A stretch of DNA of 64,000 nucleotides from Anderseniella sp051010195 (GCA_051010195.1 JBPCVV010000118.1:1-64000); one strand, 5' to 3'; shown: positions 17,121 to 26,365, counted from the first letter of the stretch. The notes: generated from the letters alone by a model not told the origin. Translations and numbers: made by a program.

Positions 17121-18089
17121 ATGATTGATATAGACGCGGTGGTGACGTGGGTGGACGGCGCCGATACGGCCCACGCCGAGAAGCGCTCGAGCTATATGAA
17201 ACAATCGGGCACGGCGCTCCACGAAAACGCCATCAACCCGCATCGCTGGGTGGACAATAACGAACTTTATTATTGCCTGCGCTCCATTCACCTGAACGTG
17301 CCCTGGATCCGCCGTGTCTGGATCGTCACAGACAATCAAACCCCTGATCTGTCAGCACTTTCCGGAACCATCCGTGACAAGATACAGATTGTGGATCATG
17401 CAGAGATCTTTGCGGGCTTCACCGAGTTCCTGCCGACGTTTAACTCCCTCGCCATAGAATCCCTTATCTGGCGCATTGCCGGACTGGCAGACAATTTTCT
17501 GTATTTCAATGACGATGTATTCGTTGCTTCACCAGTGAACAAGACTGATTTCTTTCGGGACGGGGCGCCGGTGCTGCGCGGCAAATGGATTGACTATTCA
17601 AACTTGGCGACATCACCGGAGCAACGTGAGAACCCGGCGCTGATGAACCATTACAACCAGATCAGGTCAGCGCAGCTGATGGGTTTTGATGCGAGCAGAC
17701 TTTTTCATGGAGCTCATGCAATTCATCCAATGACCAAACCGGTGATGGCACAGTTGTTTGAAGACCACCGGGATGAATTCGTTCACAACATCTCGCACCG
17801 GTTCCGGGTTACCGATCAGTTTCTGCCACAGGGACTGTACAATCATGCCAGCATCAGGACCGGAGCCTACAAAACCCTGGGCCAACGGGATTATATTCAC
17901 CTGGCGTCCGGCGCATTTGAAAAATGGTCGACGCGCGAAGTCACCGAGCACCTGCTCGAGGCGGCTACCCCGGCGATTAAATTCCTCTGCGTGAACGACC
18001 TGCCGAGCGTTGAGCAAAACATTCCCAACGCCCGCGACCTGATCGAGCAGATTATCAGTCCTGACAACAATTCGGTCCTGCAAACCTAG
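17121..18089 (+). CDS. Stealth-family sugar phosphotransferase (capsule/exopolysaccharide type)
   Basis: 322 residues with the Stealth conserved regions in order: CR1 at the N-terminus (IDAVVTWVDGAD), CR2 with RWVDNNELYYCLRSI (about residue 43), then RRVWIVTDNQTP, FNSLAIES and NFLYFNDDVFV (about 130-138). CR3/CR4-like segments follow (FLPQGLYNH; FLCVNDLPS near the end). The family transfers hexose-1-phosphate from nucleotide sugars to build phosphate-linked surface polysaccharides and shares its fold with the GlcNAc-phosphotransferase of eukaryotes. It has no signal peptide, so it is cytoplasmic. No other polysaccharide gene is adjacent, which is unusual. It ends over the GST remnant by four bases. 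Confidence 0.88.
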   Translation: MIDIDAVVTWVDGADTAHAEKRSSYMKQSGTALHENAINPHRWVDNNELYYCLRSIHLNVPWIRRVWIVTDNQTPDLSALSGTIRDKIQIVDHAEIFAGFTEFLPTFNSLAIESLIWRIAGLADNFLYFNDDVFVASPVNKTDFFRDGAPVLRGKWIDYSNLATSPEQRENPALMNHYNQIRSAQLMGFDASRLFHGAHAIHPMTKPVMAQLFEDHRDEFVHNISHRFRVTDQFLPQGLYNHASIRTGAYKTLGQRDYIHLASGAFEKWSTREVTEHLLEAATPAIKFLCVNDLPSVEQNIPNARDLIEQIISPDNNSVLQT

Positions 18090-18325
18090 GCAGCAAGCAA
18101 GAGCCTTACCTCCGCGCCACCGGCCATCAGCTCACCACAGCGATGGAACCAGTTCACAATCGGGCCTTTTTCCAAAACAGAAAAATCGGATACAACATGC
18201 GGCCACATCAATGTGCCAAACAAGACCCAATCCGCATAGTCGGGCTGATCACCACCCAGCCATAACCCCTTTGCCAATGCCCGCCTTGCCGGTGCCAGCA
18301 ATAGGGCGAAAAGCGCTGTCCGTTG
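18086..18325 (-). pseudogene. C-terminal remnant of a glutathione S-transferase
   Basis: An open stretch of about 79 codons starts right after an in-frame TGA (18326-18328) and reads LLAPARRALAKGLWLGG, then DQPDYADWVLFGTLMW, ending WFHRCGELMAGG. This is the C-terminal helical domain of a GST. The N-terminal thioredoxin domain with the catalytic residue is absent: upstream lies a different gene (DUF1737). The best reading is a truncated gene left by deletion. A TTG at 18301 could start a short ORF, but no complete GST is possible. Confidence 0.7.
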
Positions 18326-18347
18326 TCACCGCAAAGCTCCTAGAGTT

Positions 18348-18533
18348 TCATTCGCCAGCATTCACGCGCGGCTTTAGAACAATCGCCTGCGCAACCACGC
18401 AGTGCTCACCGTTGTGAGTAATAGACGGCGAACCATGCAACTCGTATCCATCCTCGAGAGCAGCTGAAATCCGTTGGCAAAAATCGCGATCATCCTTCCC
18501 GGTCAAAAGCCGGTATCGCAGTTTATCACTCAT
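18348..18533 (-). CDS. DUF1737-family small protein
   Basis: 61 residues: YRLLTGKDDRDFCQRI, a central EDGYELHGSPSIT and a final AQAIVLK strand match the compact DUF1737 domain. The ATG at 18533 is preceded by AAAGG with six bases between; the in-frame TTG two codons earlier is less likely. Function unknown; the family is small, soluble and common in Proteobacteria. The GST remnant follows immediately downstream. Confidence 0.8.
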   Translation of the reverse strand: MSDKLRYRLLTGKDDRDFCQRISAALEDGYELHGSPSITHNGEHCVVAQAIVLKPRVNAGE

Positions 18534-18568
18534 GGTCAACCTTTTGTTTTATATAAATAATAATACAA

Positions 18569-19258
18569 TCAACTGGGTCGTTCAAACACACACCTGACAT
18601 GCGCCGCAGCGTTTTTCCCATCCTGCAGTGTGAAGCTCTGATAGGCCCGCACCGTCAGCCCCAGAACCTCAAACTGCATGAATTCTGATTTGGTGAGCGG
18701 CCAGGGCGGGCCGTCGACCTCGTCCGCCTCGTCCCGTATGCGACCGATGACCAGAAGTGTACCGCCGGGGGCAACCAGGCTTGCGATTGCGGGAAAGGCG
18801 GCTGCGCGCTGTGGGCCCGGGAGCGCCTGCAGCGTGTAGGTTTCGTGCACAAGATCAAATTTGCCCAACCAATCGGTTGGCGGAGCCAGGACACTGGCAA
18901 CTACATAGTCCACGCTGGAATGGGGAAATCTCCTTCCGGCCCACTCTACGGCAATCGGTGACACATCAAAGGCCGTCACGTCGTAACCTGCAGCAGCCAG
19001 GGCCTCCGCATTGTCGCCAAGTCCGCAGCCGATATCGAGGGCGCGGCCTTCGTGAATGGTGCCGGAACGAGCGATCCACTCCGCAAGCCCGGGATGAGTT
19101 TCCTCATCAGCCCAAGGTACCATGGCGCTGTCGCCGCCGGCCCTGCGGTAAACCTCATCATACCAGCCCAAAGTATCGCCGCGAGCTTCGGCTTCGGCAA
19201 AGATCGAGCCGGTTGTTTCGCGCGCGCGCCGGCGCCTTGACGCAAAGTCCTCGTTCAT
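18569..19258 (-). CDS. Class I SAM-dependent methyltransferase
   Basis: 229 residues. Motif I is ALDIGCGLGDNAEALAAAGYDV (about residues 73-94), followed by TAFDVSPIAVEWA (motif II) and GKFDLVHETYTLQALPG (motif IV-V region). PWADEETHPGL before motif I resembles thiopurine/thiol methyltransferase-like proteins, but the acceptor cannot be assigned. It lies three bases downstream of holC, so it may be co-transcribed. Confidence 0.85.
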   Translation of the reverse strand: MNEDFASRRRRARETTGSIFAEAEARGDTLGWYDEVYRRAGGDSAMVPWADEETHPGLAEWIARSGTIHEGRALDIGCGLGDNAEALAAAGYDVTAFDVSPIAVEWAGRRFPHSSVDYVVASVLAPPTDWLGKFDLVHETYTLQALPGPQRAAAFPAIASLVAPGGTLLVIGRIRDEADEVDGPPWPLTKSEFMQFEVLGLTVRAYQSFTLQDGKNAAAHVRCVFERPS

Positions 19259-19261
19259 GAC

Positions 19262-19753
19262 TTATGCCGGCTCGTTTTTCTGTTGCGCCTGACCGGAACC
19301 GGACTCGGCCTTCTTGATCCACCCGCCGCGTTCATCCTGCTGCCAGTAGGTCGCGGTAAAACCTTGCGAACTGACGGTCTTCCATTTCTCACGCGCCGCT
19401 GCCAGGGCGCCGTCGTCGTTGCCGTCAAACAGTATGATCAGCCGGTCGAGCCCGTCCGGCTTGTCGAACTGCGCGCCATCCACAAGAAACCTGATATTGG
19501 AACCATTGGGATTGTCGTCGCTGGTGGTCAACCAGACCGGTTGCTGTTCCGCGTTACCGTCAGCCTCGCTTCCGTGCGCCAGAAACTCGTCGTCGCGCCA
19601 CTGCCAGAACCGGTCCGACAGGGTCTTCACCCGCTCCGGATCGATGGTCTGCACGACCGCCTTCCATCCGCGTTCCAGGGTTTTGTGGACAAGTTGCGGC
19701 AGCACGTCTTCAAGGCGAGCACGTTCGAGATGATAGAACAGCACTTCGGTCAT
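19262..19753 (-). CDS. holC: DNA polymerase III subunit chi
   Basis: 163 residues. The N-terminus (MTEVLFYHLERARLEDVLP) and the block RFWQWRDDEFLAHGS are characteristic of HolC; NIRFLVDGA and DRLIILFDG follow. Chi links SSB-coated DNA to the clamp loader. The roughly 20-residue Gln/Lys/Glu-rich tail is an extension. It lies 37 bases downstream of pepA, the usual alphaproteobacterial neighbour. Confidence 0.92.
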   Translation of the reverse strand: MTEVLFYHLERARLEDVLPQLVHKTLERGWKAVVQTIDPERVKTLSDRFWQWRDDEFLAHGSEADGNAEQQPVWLTTSDDNPNGSNIRFLVDGAQFDKPDGLDRLIILFDGNDDGALAAAREKWKTVSSQGFTATYWQQDERGGWIKKAESGSGQAQQKNEPA

Positions 19754-19790
19754 GGTTGACGCCGTTGTGGTTTCAGATGCAGTTCAGGCC

Positions 19791-21278
19791 TCATTTTTCA
19801 TAGTGTCTGGCCACCAGGCGGTCGAGCAGCCGCACCCCCCAGCCAGACCCCCAGGACTGGTTGATTGGAGATTTTGGAGCATCCATGGCCGTGCCGGCCA
19901 CGTCCAGGTGCGCCCATGGCACGTCATTCACAAAACGCTGCAGAAATTGTCCGGCGGTAATGGAACCCGCCATTCTGCCGCCGATGTTCTTCATGTCGGC
20001 AATGTCTGAGTCGATCAACTTGTCGTACTCTGTCGCCAGCGGCATGCGCCAGACCCGTTCGCGCGTATCATTCCCGGCACCGGCGAGTTGTTCCGACAAT
20101 TTGTCGTCATTGGAAAACAGGCCGGCGTGCTCCTTGCCAAGGGCAACCAATATGGCGCCTGTCAAGGTTGCGAGATTGACCATGAATTTAGGCTTGAAAC
20201 GATCCTGTGTATACCAGAGTGCGTCTGCCAGAACGAGGCGGCCTTCGGCGTCGGTGTTGAGAACCGCAATGGTCTGCTGGGACATGGATGTGACCACGTC
20301 GCCGGGGCGCTGGGCGTTTCCGTCCGGCATGTTTTCCACCAGGCCGACAATGCCGACAGCATTGACCTTGGCCTTGCGCTTGGCAAGAGCCGCCATCAGG
20401 CCCGTAACACAGGCAGCGCCGCCCATATCGCCTTTCATGTCTTCCATGCCGCCCGATGGTTTAATGGAAATGCCGCCGGTATCAAAGGTTACGCCCTTGC
20501 CGACGAACGCCACCGGCTGGTCGCCTTTCTTGCCGCCGTCCCAGCGCATGATGCACAGCCTCGGCTTGCGCCGGGACCCTTGCGCAACGCCGAGCAGCGC
20601 GCCCATGCCGAGCTTGCCCATCTGCTTTTCATCGAGCACTTCGATGGCCAGTCCGTGTTTTGATAGTTTCTTGATTTCGCTGGCAAAACTTTCCGGATGA
20701 AGAATGTTTGCCGGCTCGTTTACCAGATCTCTCGCAAGGTGAACGCCGGTGGCGACCGCATCCAGCGCGCCATATCGGGTTTTCGCCCCAGCAACTGAAG
20801 CGGTCAGGATTTTCACATTTGCAAGATGCTTTGTTTTCAACGGCTTCGACTTGTACTTGGTGAAACTGTAGGTGCGTAACCGGATGCCCGAAGCAAGCCT
20901 GGCCGACACCGCAGCCGCCTCCATGATGTCCGATTTGCCCGGAAGCATGGCCGACACCGTCAAACCGGCTGCCTGAATCTTGCCGGCGGCGGCGGCAATT
21001 GCACCGCCCAGATATTCGACGCCGGCTTCGTCCAGTTCACCGGTTTTGCCGACTCCCAAGACAATGACACGCTCAGGTCCCGACCCCTTTGACAGGATGA
21101 CATCGAGGGTCTTTTCTCGTTCTGCCTTGAAGTCAGCGACTTTCATGGCGTTGCTGATTGCACCGTCCACGGACTTGTCAATTTCAGTGCCGTCATCGGA
21201 CAATTTTCCGCCCTCGGCAGCCAGAACAACTGCAATACCTGATTTTGGGGCGGAAAAACTGGAAAAACTGATTTTCAT
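19791..21278 (-). CDS. pepA: Leucyl aminopeptidase (M17)
   Basis: 495 residues. The metal-binding and catalytic motifs are GKGVTFDTGGISIKPSGGMEDM split across about residues 262-285 and NTDAEGRLVLAD (about 342). The N-terminal domain (residues 1-160) carries GSGPERVIVLGVGK. M17 enzymes are cytosolic hexamers with two metal ions that trim N-terminal residues from peptides; some also bind DNA. Start fixed by the conserved MKISFSSF beginning. Divergent from lptD across a 486-base gap. Confidence 0.96.
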   Translation of the reverse strand: MKISFSSFSAPKSGIAVVLAAEGGKLSDDGTEIDKSVDGAISNAMKVADFKAEREKTLDVILSKGSGPERVIVLGVGKTGELDEAGVEYLGGAIAAAAGKIQAAGLTVSAMLPGKSDIMEAAAVSARLASGIRLRTYSFTKYKSKPLKTKHLANVKILTASVAGAKTRYGALDAVATGVHLARDLVNEPANILHPESFASEIKKLSKHGLAIEVLDEKQMGKLGMGALLGVAQGSRRKPRLCIMRWDGGKKGDQPVAFVGKGVTFDTGGISIKPSGGMEDMKGDMGGAACVTGLMAALAKRKAKVNAVGIVGLVENMPDGNAQRPGDVVTSMSQQTIAVLNTDAEGRLVLADALWYTQDRFKPKFMVNLATLTGAILVALGKEHAGLFSNDDKLSEQLAGAGNDTRERVWRMPLATEYDKLIDSDIADMKNIGGRMAGSITAGQFLQRFVNDVPWAHLDVAGTAMDAPKSPINQSWGSGWGVRLLDRLVARHYEK

Positions 21279-21764
21279 TGGAGAATCCTGTTAACGGGAA
21301 GGAAGGTGTGTGAAAGTCGGGCGGAGCCTTGCTTTACGGCAATTAGTAACCGCCAGTTTTGGCGCTGGCAATGCCTGCCGTGCAGGTTGAGTGTGCCAGA
21401 CCTGACAACGAGTTCACCATGTGTTTACCAGATTGCGGCAGGGGACCGAATCAAGGCGGGAAATTTACGAATAAACTACTGTCAAGCCCTTCTCATTGCA
21501 GGGCAAAACAGGTTAAAAGTTGAAGTGTGTACCGATTTCGAGTGCGTGGGCTTCAGCTTGCGCGGGCTTGGTATGGTTTTCGCACCTGGTCTTTGGGACG
21601 ATCGGGTCTGCCGGAAGTGGGGAAACAGCCGGAGGATAGCGCAGTGAACGGCAAGCGGGATACAGGGGAATAACGGGATAGCACAACTGCCCAGATATGG
21701 TTCTGCGGAACGGGTCTCCTACGCGCGCGCGTGTGTAAGCGCGATCGCGCGAGTCGCGGCCGCG
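21279..21764. other. 486-base intergenic region where lptF-lptG would be expected
   Basis: Between divergent pepA and lptD no frame shows recognisable protein. In Alphaproteobacteria the genes lptF and lptG usually stand here, ahead of lptD. The longest open frame (21306-21647 on plus) has a Cys/Arg-rich composition unlike a membrane protein and looks spurious. I see no remnant of the YjgP/YjgQ permease family. The region should hold both divergent promoters, but none could be placed with confidence. Confidence 0.6.
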
Positions 21765-24044
21765 ATGGCGTTGATCAGTGTTCTGGTGATCGGCAGTCTG
21801 GGCGTATCGGCAATCTCAGTGCAGGCACAGTCGGTCACGAGCGGCAAGTCGGACTTTTCGCAACTGCCCCGCACCCCCCGCAAGACGCCGCCGAAAGGTA
21901 CGCGCGTCGATGTGGATGCCGATCAGATCGTGTTCGATGAACGCACCGGAGAAGCAATCGCGACAGGCGATGTGGTTCTGACCTATGGCAACTACATTCT
22001 CATCGCCCGCCGGGTAACCTACAACCGGCGTACCGATACCATGCGCGCCGAGGGTGAAATCAGGATGCGCGAACCGGGCGGCAACATTCTCGAAGCTGAT
22101 ATTCTGCAATTGCAGAACCGGTTCCGCGACGGATTTGCCGAGCATCTGCGGCTACTGCTGACCAATGAAGCGATCATGACTGCCAACTACGCCAAGCGGC
22201 GCGATGGCTATCTGACAACCTATCAACGTACGACCTATACTCGCTGCAGAAGTTGCGTGACTGAGGACGGTACGCCGGCATGGCAACTGGTGGCCAGCGA
22301 ATCCGTTCATGATGAGCGTGAAGGCGTAATCGAGCATACGAATGCCAGGCTGGAAGTTCTGGGCCTGCCGGTGTTCTACTGGCCCTATCTCTCACACGCC
22401 GATCCCACGGTGAAGCGGAAATCCGGCCTTCTTATCCCACGTTTCAGCCATTCCACGGTTTTCGGCTATGGCTATGAGCAACCCTATTTCTGGGCCATCG
22501 CACCCAATGTCGACCTGACACTTCTGCCGAAGTTCACGACAAAGCAAGGGCCTTTGCTGGGAGCGGAGTTCCGGCACCGACTTGCCAAGGGTGAGTACTA
22601 CGTGGACGGTGTCGGCGTTTATCAGTTTGAGCCGGACGATCTACCCGCACCGGGCAATAAACGCTGGCGCGGCTGGGTTCGGACCGAAGGTAAGTTTGCC
22701 ATAAACAGACGCTGGAAGTGGGGTTGGGACGGCACCATCGTGTCCGATGACACATTTGGCCGCGAATACGATTTTGACGAACGTACAGAGATAGCCAATT
22801 TCATTTATCTGGACGGGATCCACGATCGCAATTATGCGACGATACGAGCTTATCATTTCCAGGGCCTGCTGCAAGACGACAACCAGGCTACCTTTCCGAC
22901 AGCGGCCCCCTACTTCCGGCATGATTACACGTTCGACTTTCCTGTGCTGGGCGGTGAACTGGGTCTGAACACGGACATCTACAGTGTCTTTCGGGACAGT
23001 TCATTCGTCGCCTACGATACCAACCCGCAGACCCTTGACGTGGTGCAGGGCACACGCCAGTTGCGGGCAACAACCCAGCTTCACTGGCGCAAGGAGATCG
23101 TGACGGACCCTGGAGTGATCGTAACGCCGTTTGGGCGCGTGCGGGCAGATTTACTGTTGTCAAACGGCGTGCCTGAACAGGAGGTTGTCAATCCGGATCC
23201 CGCTCCCACCCTCGGTGAAGAAGTGGATAGTCGCATTCTGCCATCGGGCGGTGTCGATGTTCGCATGCCGCTGTTGAAGGTGGACGATATGGGTACGCAT
23301 GTACTCACCCCTATCGCACAGATCATTTCTTCCAGGGGCGAAGGCGATATTTCCGAATGGGGTAATGAAGATGCGATCTCGCTGAACTACGCAACAACAA
23401 ACCTTTTCCTGGAAAACCGTTTCACGGGCAATGACCGCTATGAAGGCGGTACCCGTGTAAATGCGGGCTTCCTGTACACGCTCGGCTTCGCGAACGGCGG
23501 TTCCATCAATGCCAGTTTGGGGCAGTCCTACCACATTGCCGGACAAAACAGCTTTGTCACGGGCTCCGGCCTGGAAGAAACGGTTTCAGATCTGGTTGCC
23601 GCTGTCTGGCTGCAACCTAACGAGCACTACAAGTTCAGTTACCAGGCCCGCTTCGAAGAAGACAACCTGTCAATCCGCGAACAGGATGTGGGCATAGCCG
23701 CCACCTTCTCACGCCTTAAAACTGCCCTGAATTACGTGAAAGTGGATGAGGCAGTGGCCTACGGTCGCCCAGACGATCTGCAGCAAATCTGGGGATCGGC
23801 CGAACTGGACATCGGGCGGGGTGTGAGTGTCTTTGGCGGTGGTCGGTATGATATCCTCGAAGACAAATTCATCGATCGCCATGTTGGTCTCGGCTTCAAT
23901 TGTGACTGCGCCAAAGTCAGGTTCCGGTACAAGGAAGAGTTCCTGACCGACCGCAATCTTGTGAGGGAGCGTTCGTTCCTTCTCGATGTTGAACTGGTTA
24001 CGCTTGGCAGCACCTCCATCGGAACGAGTCTGTCAGGTGAGTGA
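21765..24044 (+). CDS. lptD: LPS-assembly outer membrane protein LptD
   Basis: 759 residues. A signal-peptide-like stretch ends VQAQ (about residue 22). An OstA/LptA-like jelly-roll domain follows (VDVDADQIVFDERTGEAIATGDV and VTYNRRTDTMRAEGEI regions, about 45-110), then a large beta-barrel beginning near GLPVFYWPYLSHADPTVKRKSG. Cys pairs CRSC (about 161) and CDC (about 713) fit the inter-domain disulfides known for LptD. The family inserts LPS into the outer leaflet. The ATG gives a signal peptide without basic residues; the frame is open upstream to 21648 and adds arginines (ARACVSAIARVAA) but has no normal start codon, so the start is uncertain. Confidence 0.92.
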   Translation: MALISVLVIGSLGVSAISVQAQSVTSGKSDFSQLPRTPRKTPPKGTRVDVDADQIVFDERTGEAIATGDVVLTYGNYILIARRVTYNRRTDTMRAEGEIRMREPGGNILEADILQLQNRFRDGFAEHLRLLLTNEAIMTANYAKRRDGYLTTYQRTTYTRCRSCVTEDGTPAWQLVASESVHDEREGVIEHTNARLEVLGLPVFYWPYLSHADPTVKRKSGLLIPRFSHSTVFGYGYEQPYFWAIAPNVDLTLLPKFTTKQGPLLGAEFRHRLAKGEYYVDGVGVYQFEPDDLPAPGNKRWRGWVRTEGKFAINRRWKWGWDGTIVSDDTFGREYDFDERTEIANFIYLDGIHDRNYATIRAYHFQGLLQDDNQATFPTAAPYFRHDYTFDFPVLGGELGLNTDIYSVFRDSSFVAYDTNPQTLDVVQGTRQLRATTQLHWRKEIVTDPGVIVTPFGRVRADLLLSNGVPEQEVVNPDPAPTLGEEVDSRILPSGGVDVRMPLLKVDDMGTHVLTPIAQIISSRGEGDISEWGNEDAISLNYATTNLFLENRFTGNDRYEGGTRVNAGFLYTLGFANGGSINASLGQSYHIAGQNSFVTGSGLEETVSDLVAAVWLQPNEHYKFSYQARFEEDNLSIREQDVGIAATFSRLKTALNYVKVDEAVAYGRPDDLQQIWGSAELDIGRGVSVFGGGRYDILEDKFIDRHVGLGFNCDCAKVRFRYKEEFLTDRNLVRERSFLLDVELVTLGSTSIGTSLSGE

Positions 24045-24059
24045 AGAACAGGTGGAACT

Positions 24060-25238
24060 ATGAAAACGCTGCGGCCGACCGGCCCTGCAAAATCAATCCG
24101 GACAGCCGGCACGTTGGCGGCTGTCGTTCTGTTGCTCGCAGGTTGCGGCAAGCAGATTGATCTGTACGACTACTTCGACGACGACAAGCCAGCCGCCACC
24201 CCGTCGGCAAACGCCACTGTGCCCGGACAGAATACCGGTGGCGCACAGCCGGCCAATGCACTTGTCAACAATTCCACGCTTGGTGCCACTGACGCCGCAT
24301 TGGCCAATGCGCGACCGTCAAACGGTATAGAAAAGGTCAGCCTGAAAGACGCTCAAGGCGTCGCAGTCACTGTCGATGATCTTCCCGTCACCAACTTCGA
24401 CATCTCTCAGCGGATCAATCTGGAGAATGCGCTGGGTGGCAGGCTCAAAGCTGACTTTGCAACACGAAAACGCGTTCTTGGCACGCTGGTCAATGAGAAG
24501 GTGGCGAAATCAAAAGCGGGTAAGGTGAACTTCAAGATTGACAACAGGGATCTGGACAAGCGGTTGAACAGTATGGTCAAGCGCATGGAACTGACCCGCG
24601 AAGGCTTGAGAAAGCGTCTTGGAGAAAAAGGCGTAAACGAAACAACTCTCAAAGACCAGATTGAAGGAACCTTGTATATTCGCTGGGTCATGTCGCAACA
24701 ACAGACTGATACCAAGGTAGAGGTCGACGAGGCGGCCGTGGATGCGAAATACAACGAAATCATTTCCGATCCGCGCCTGCAGCCTATCTCCGTTGTGTCG
24801 CTGCAGCAGGTTGACCTGCCGATAGAGAAAACAACCGAGGCTATCCGTCAACAGCTTCTGTATGCCCGCAGCGTTGAAGCCCAGCAGATCATGCAGCGTT
24901 ACAAGGGTTGCAAATCGTTAAGGACGGCCAGCAAGGATGTATTCAACGTCAAAGTGGGTAAACTCGTTGAAGCGGATCTCGGCAAACTGCCAAAACAGCT
25001 GCAAGATGCGCTGCGCAAGGCAGGTACCCGAAAAATGATCGGTCCGATCCGCGGACCGTCAAGCATTCGACTGATCGCAAACTGTGGCATACGGAAAATT
25101 ACTCCGCCACAACCAAGCCGCGAGCAGGTCAAGGCTTCGCTTCGTAATGAGCGGTTCGAAGCCGTGATACAACAGGCGATGGCCGAGGCCCGCAAAGACA
25201 GCTTCATTGACTACAAGGATCCGACGCTCAGACCATAG
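24060..25238 (+). CDS. SurA-like periplasmic chaperone, predicted lipoprotein
   Basis: 392 residues. The N-terminus has basic residues, a hydrophobic run and a lipobox LLLAGC with cysteine at residue 29, so it is probably lipid-anchored. A low-complexity linker (about 40-95) precedes the SurA N-terminal chaperone helices (NEKVAKSKAGKV, then LNSMVKRMELTREGLRKRLG, about 150-215). A degenerate parvulin-like domain follows (VVSLQQVDLPI to IGPIRGPSSIRLIANC). Classical SurA is soluble, so the lipobox is unusual. It lies 15 bases after lptD; SurA chaperones outer membrane proteins including LptD. Confidence 0.85.
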   Translation: MKTLRPTGPAKSIRTAGTLAAVVLLLAGCGKQIDLYDYFDDDKPAATPSANATVPGQNTGGAQPANALVNNSTLGATDAALANARPSNGIEKVSLKDAQGVAVTVDDLPVTNFDISQRINLENALGGRLKADFATRKRVLGTLVNEKVAKSKAGKVNFKIDNRDLDKRLNSMVKRMELTREGLRKRLGEKGVNETTLKDQIEGTLYIRWVMSQQQTDTKVEVDEAAVDAKYNEIISDPRLQPISVVSLQQVDLPIEKTTEAIRQQLLYARSVEAQQIMQRYKGCKSLRTASKDVFNVKVGKLVEADLGKLPKQLQDALRKAGTRKMIGPIRGPSSIRLIANCGIRKITPPQPSREQVKASLRNERFEAVIQQAMAEARKDSFIDYKDPTLRP

Positions 25239-25309
25239 GGACCAAACCCTGCGCTCTGGAACCGGGCCCTAGAGCCTTCCATCTAAGGGTGAAAAGCTTC
25301 AGAACGGCA

Positions 25310-26365
25310 ATGATGAACCAAACCTCACCCCTACCCCTGATCGTAACGATGGGCGAGCCGGCTGGTATCGGTGCGGACATAATACTATCCAGCTATCAGC
25401 AATCGGCAGATCATTCATTATCGGCGTTCGGTGTGATCGGGTGTGCAAACACGCTTAGCCGCCGTGCGCAGTTGATCGGACATGCGGCGGTTGAAGTCAT
25501 CCCGATTTCCCGGGCTTCGCAGATCCAGGATGCTTTTGGACGCGGCTTGCCTGTGCTTGACCTTGCCCTGCAACATGAACCGCAGGCAGGAGCGCCGTCG
25601 TCACATTCTGCCAGGCAGGTTGTCAAGTGGGTGGACACGGCGGCAGAGCTGGCGCTTGCCGGCGAGGTGTCAGCGATTGTAACCGGCCCAATACACAAGG
25701 AAACACTTTACCAGGCAGGTTTCAAACACGAAGGCCATACTGATTATCTGGCGCATCTTGCTGTTGCGGCAGGCCAGGCCGCGGAGCCGGTTATGATGCT
25801 GTCGGCCGGCGATTTCCGCACAATCCCGCTCAGCGTACACATCCCTCTTGCACAGGCACCAATGGCGGTGACACAGGCAGCCATCGTAGCCCAGGCCCAG
25901 ATCATAGATCGCGACCTGAAGCGTTACTTTGAAATCGAGCAACCACGCATCGCAGTAGCAGGACTGAATCCGCATGCCGGCGAAAACGGCACTATCGGCC
26001 TTGAAGACAGGGACATCATCGCACCGGCCGTCCAGACGCTCAAGCGAAGCGGAACAACCGCCTTCGGTCCGGTATCGGCCGACACATTGTTTCACGAACA
26101 GGCCCGCACAACCTATGATGCGGCTTTGTGTATGTACCATGACCAGGCACTGATACCGGTCAAGGCCATCGGCTTTCATGAAGGTATCAACACGACATTG
26201 GGCCTGCCATTCATCCGCACATCCCCCGACCACGGCACCGCCCTGGAACTGGCAGGCACCGGCGAGGCCAACCCGTCCAGTTTCATTGCCGCGCTGATGC
26301 AGGCTGAACGCATGGCCAGGGCAACGCCGGTGGTGCGCGATCTCGCCGCATCGCATACCTCATGA
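25310..26365 (+). CDS. pdxA: 4-hydroxythreonine-4-phosphate dehydrogenase
   Basis: 351 residues. LIVTMGEPAGIGADI opens the protein; metal-ligand motifs are KHEGHTDYLA (about 145), GLNPHAGENG (about 215) and MYHDQALIPVKA (about 275). PdxA oxidises 4-phosphohydroxy-L-threonine in pyridoxal phosphate synthesis. The start is ambiguous: GTG 25289, ATG 25310 and ATG 25313 are in frame. ATG 25310 was chosen because only about ten residues normally precede the MGEPAGIG motif. It overlaps rsmA by ATGA. Confidence 0.94.
   Translation: MMNQTSPLPLIVTMGEPAGIGADIILSSYQQSADHSLSAFGVIGCANTLSRRAQLIGHAAVEVIPISRASQIQDAFGRGLPVLDLALQHEPQAGAPSSHSARQVVKWVDTAAELALAGEVSAIVTGPIHKETLYQAGFKHEGHTDYLAHLAVAAGQAAEPVMMLSAGDFRTIPLSVHIPLAQAPMAVTQAAIVAQAQIIDRDLKRYFEIEQPRIAVAGLNPHAGENGTIGLEDRDIIAPAVQTLKRSGTTAFGPVSADTLFHEQARTTYDAALCMYHDQALIPVKAIGFHEGINTTLGLPFIRTSPDHGTALELAGTGEANPSSFIAALMQAERMARATPVVRDLAASHTS

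Noticed and set aside
25253..25275. Weak hairpin (GCTCT ... AGAGC) between the SurA-like gene and pdxA
   Set aside because: Five-base stem with an interrupted inner part and no T-run; not a convincing terminator.
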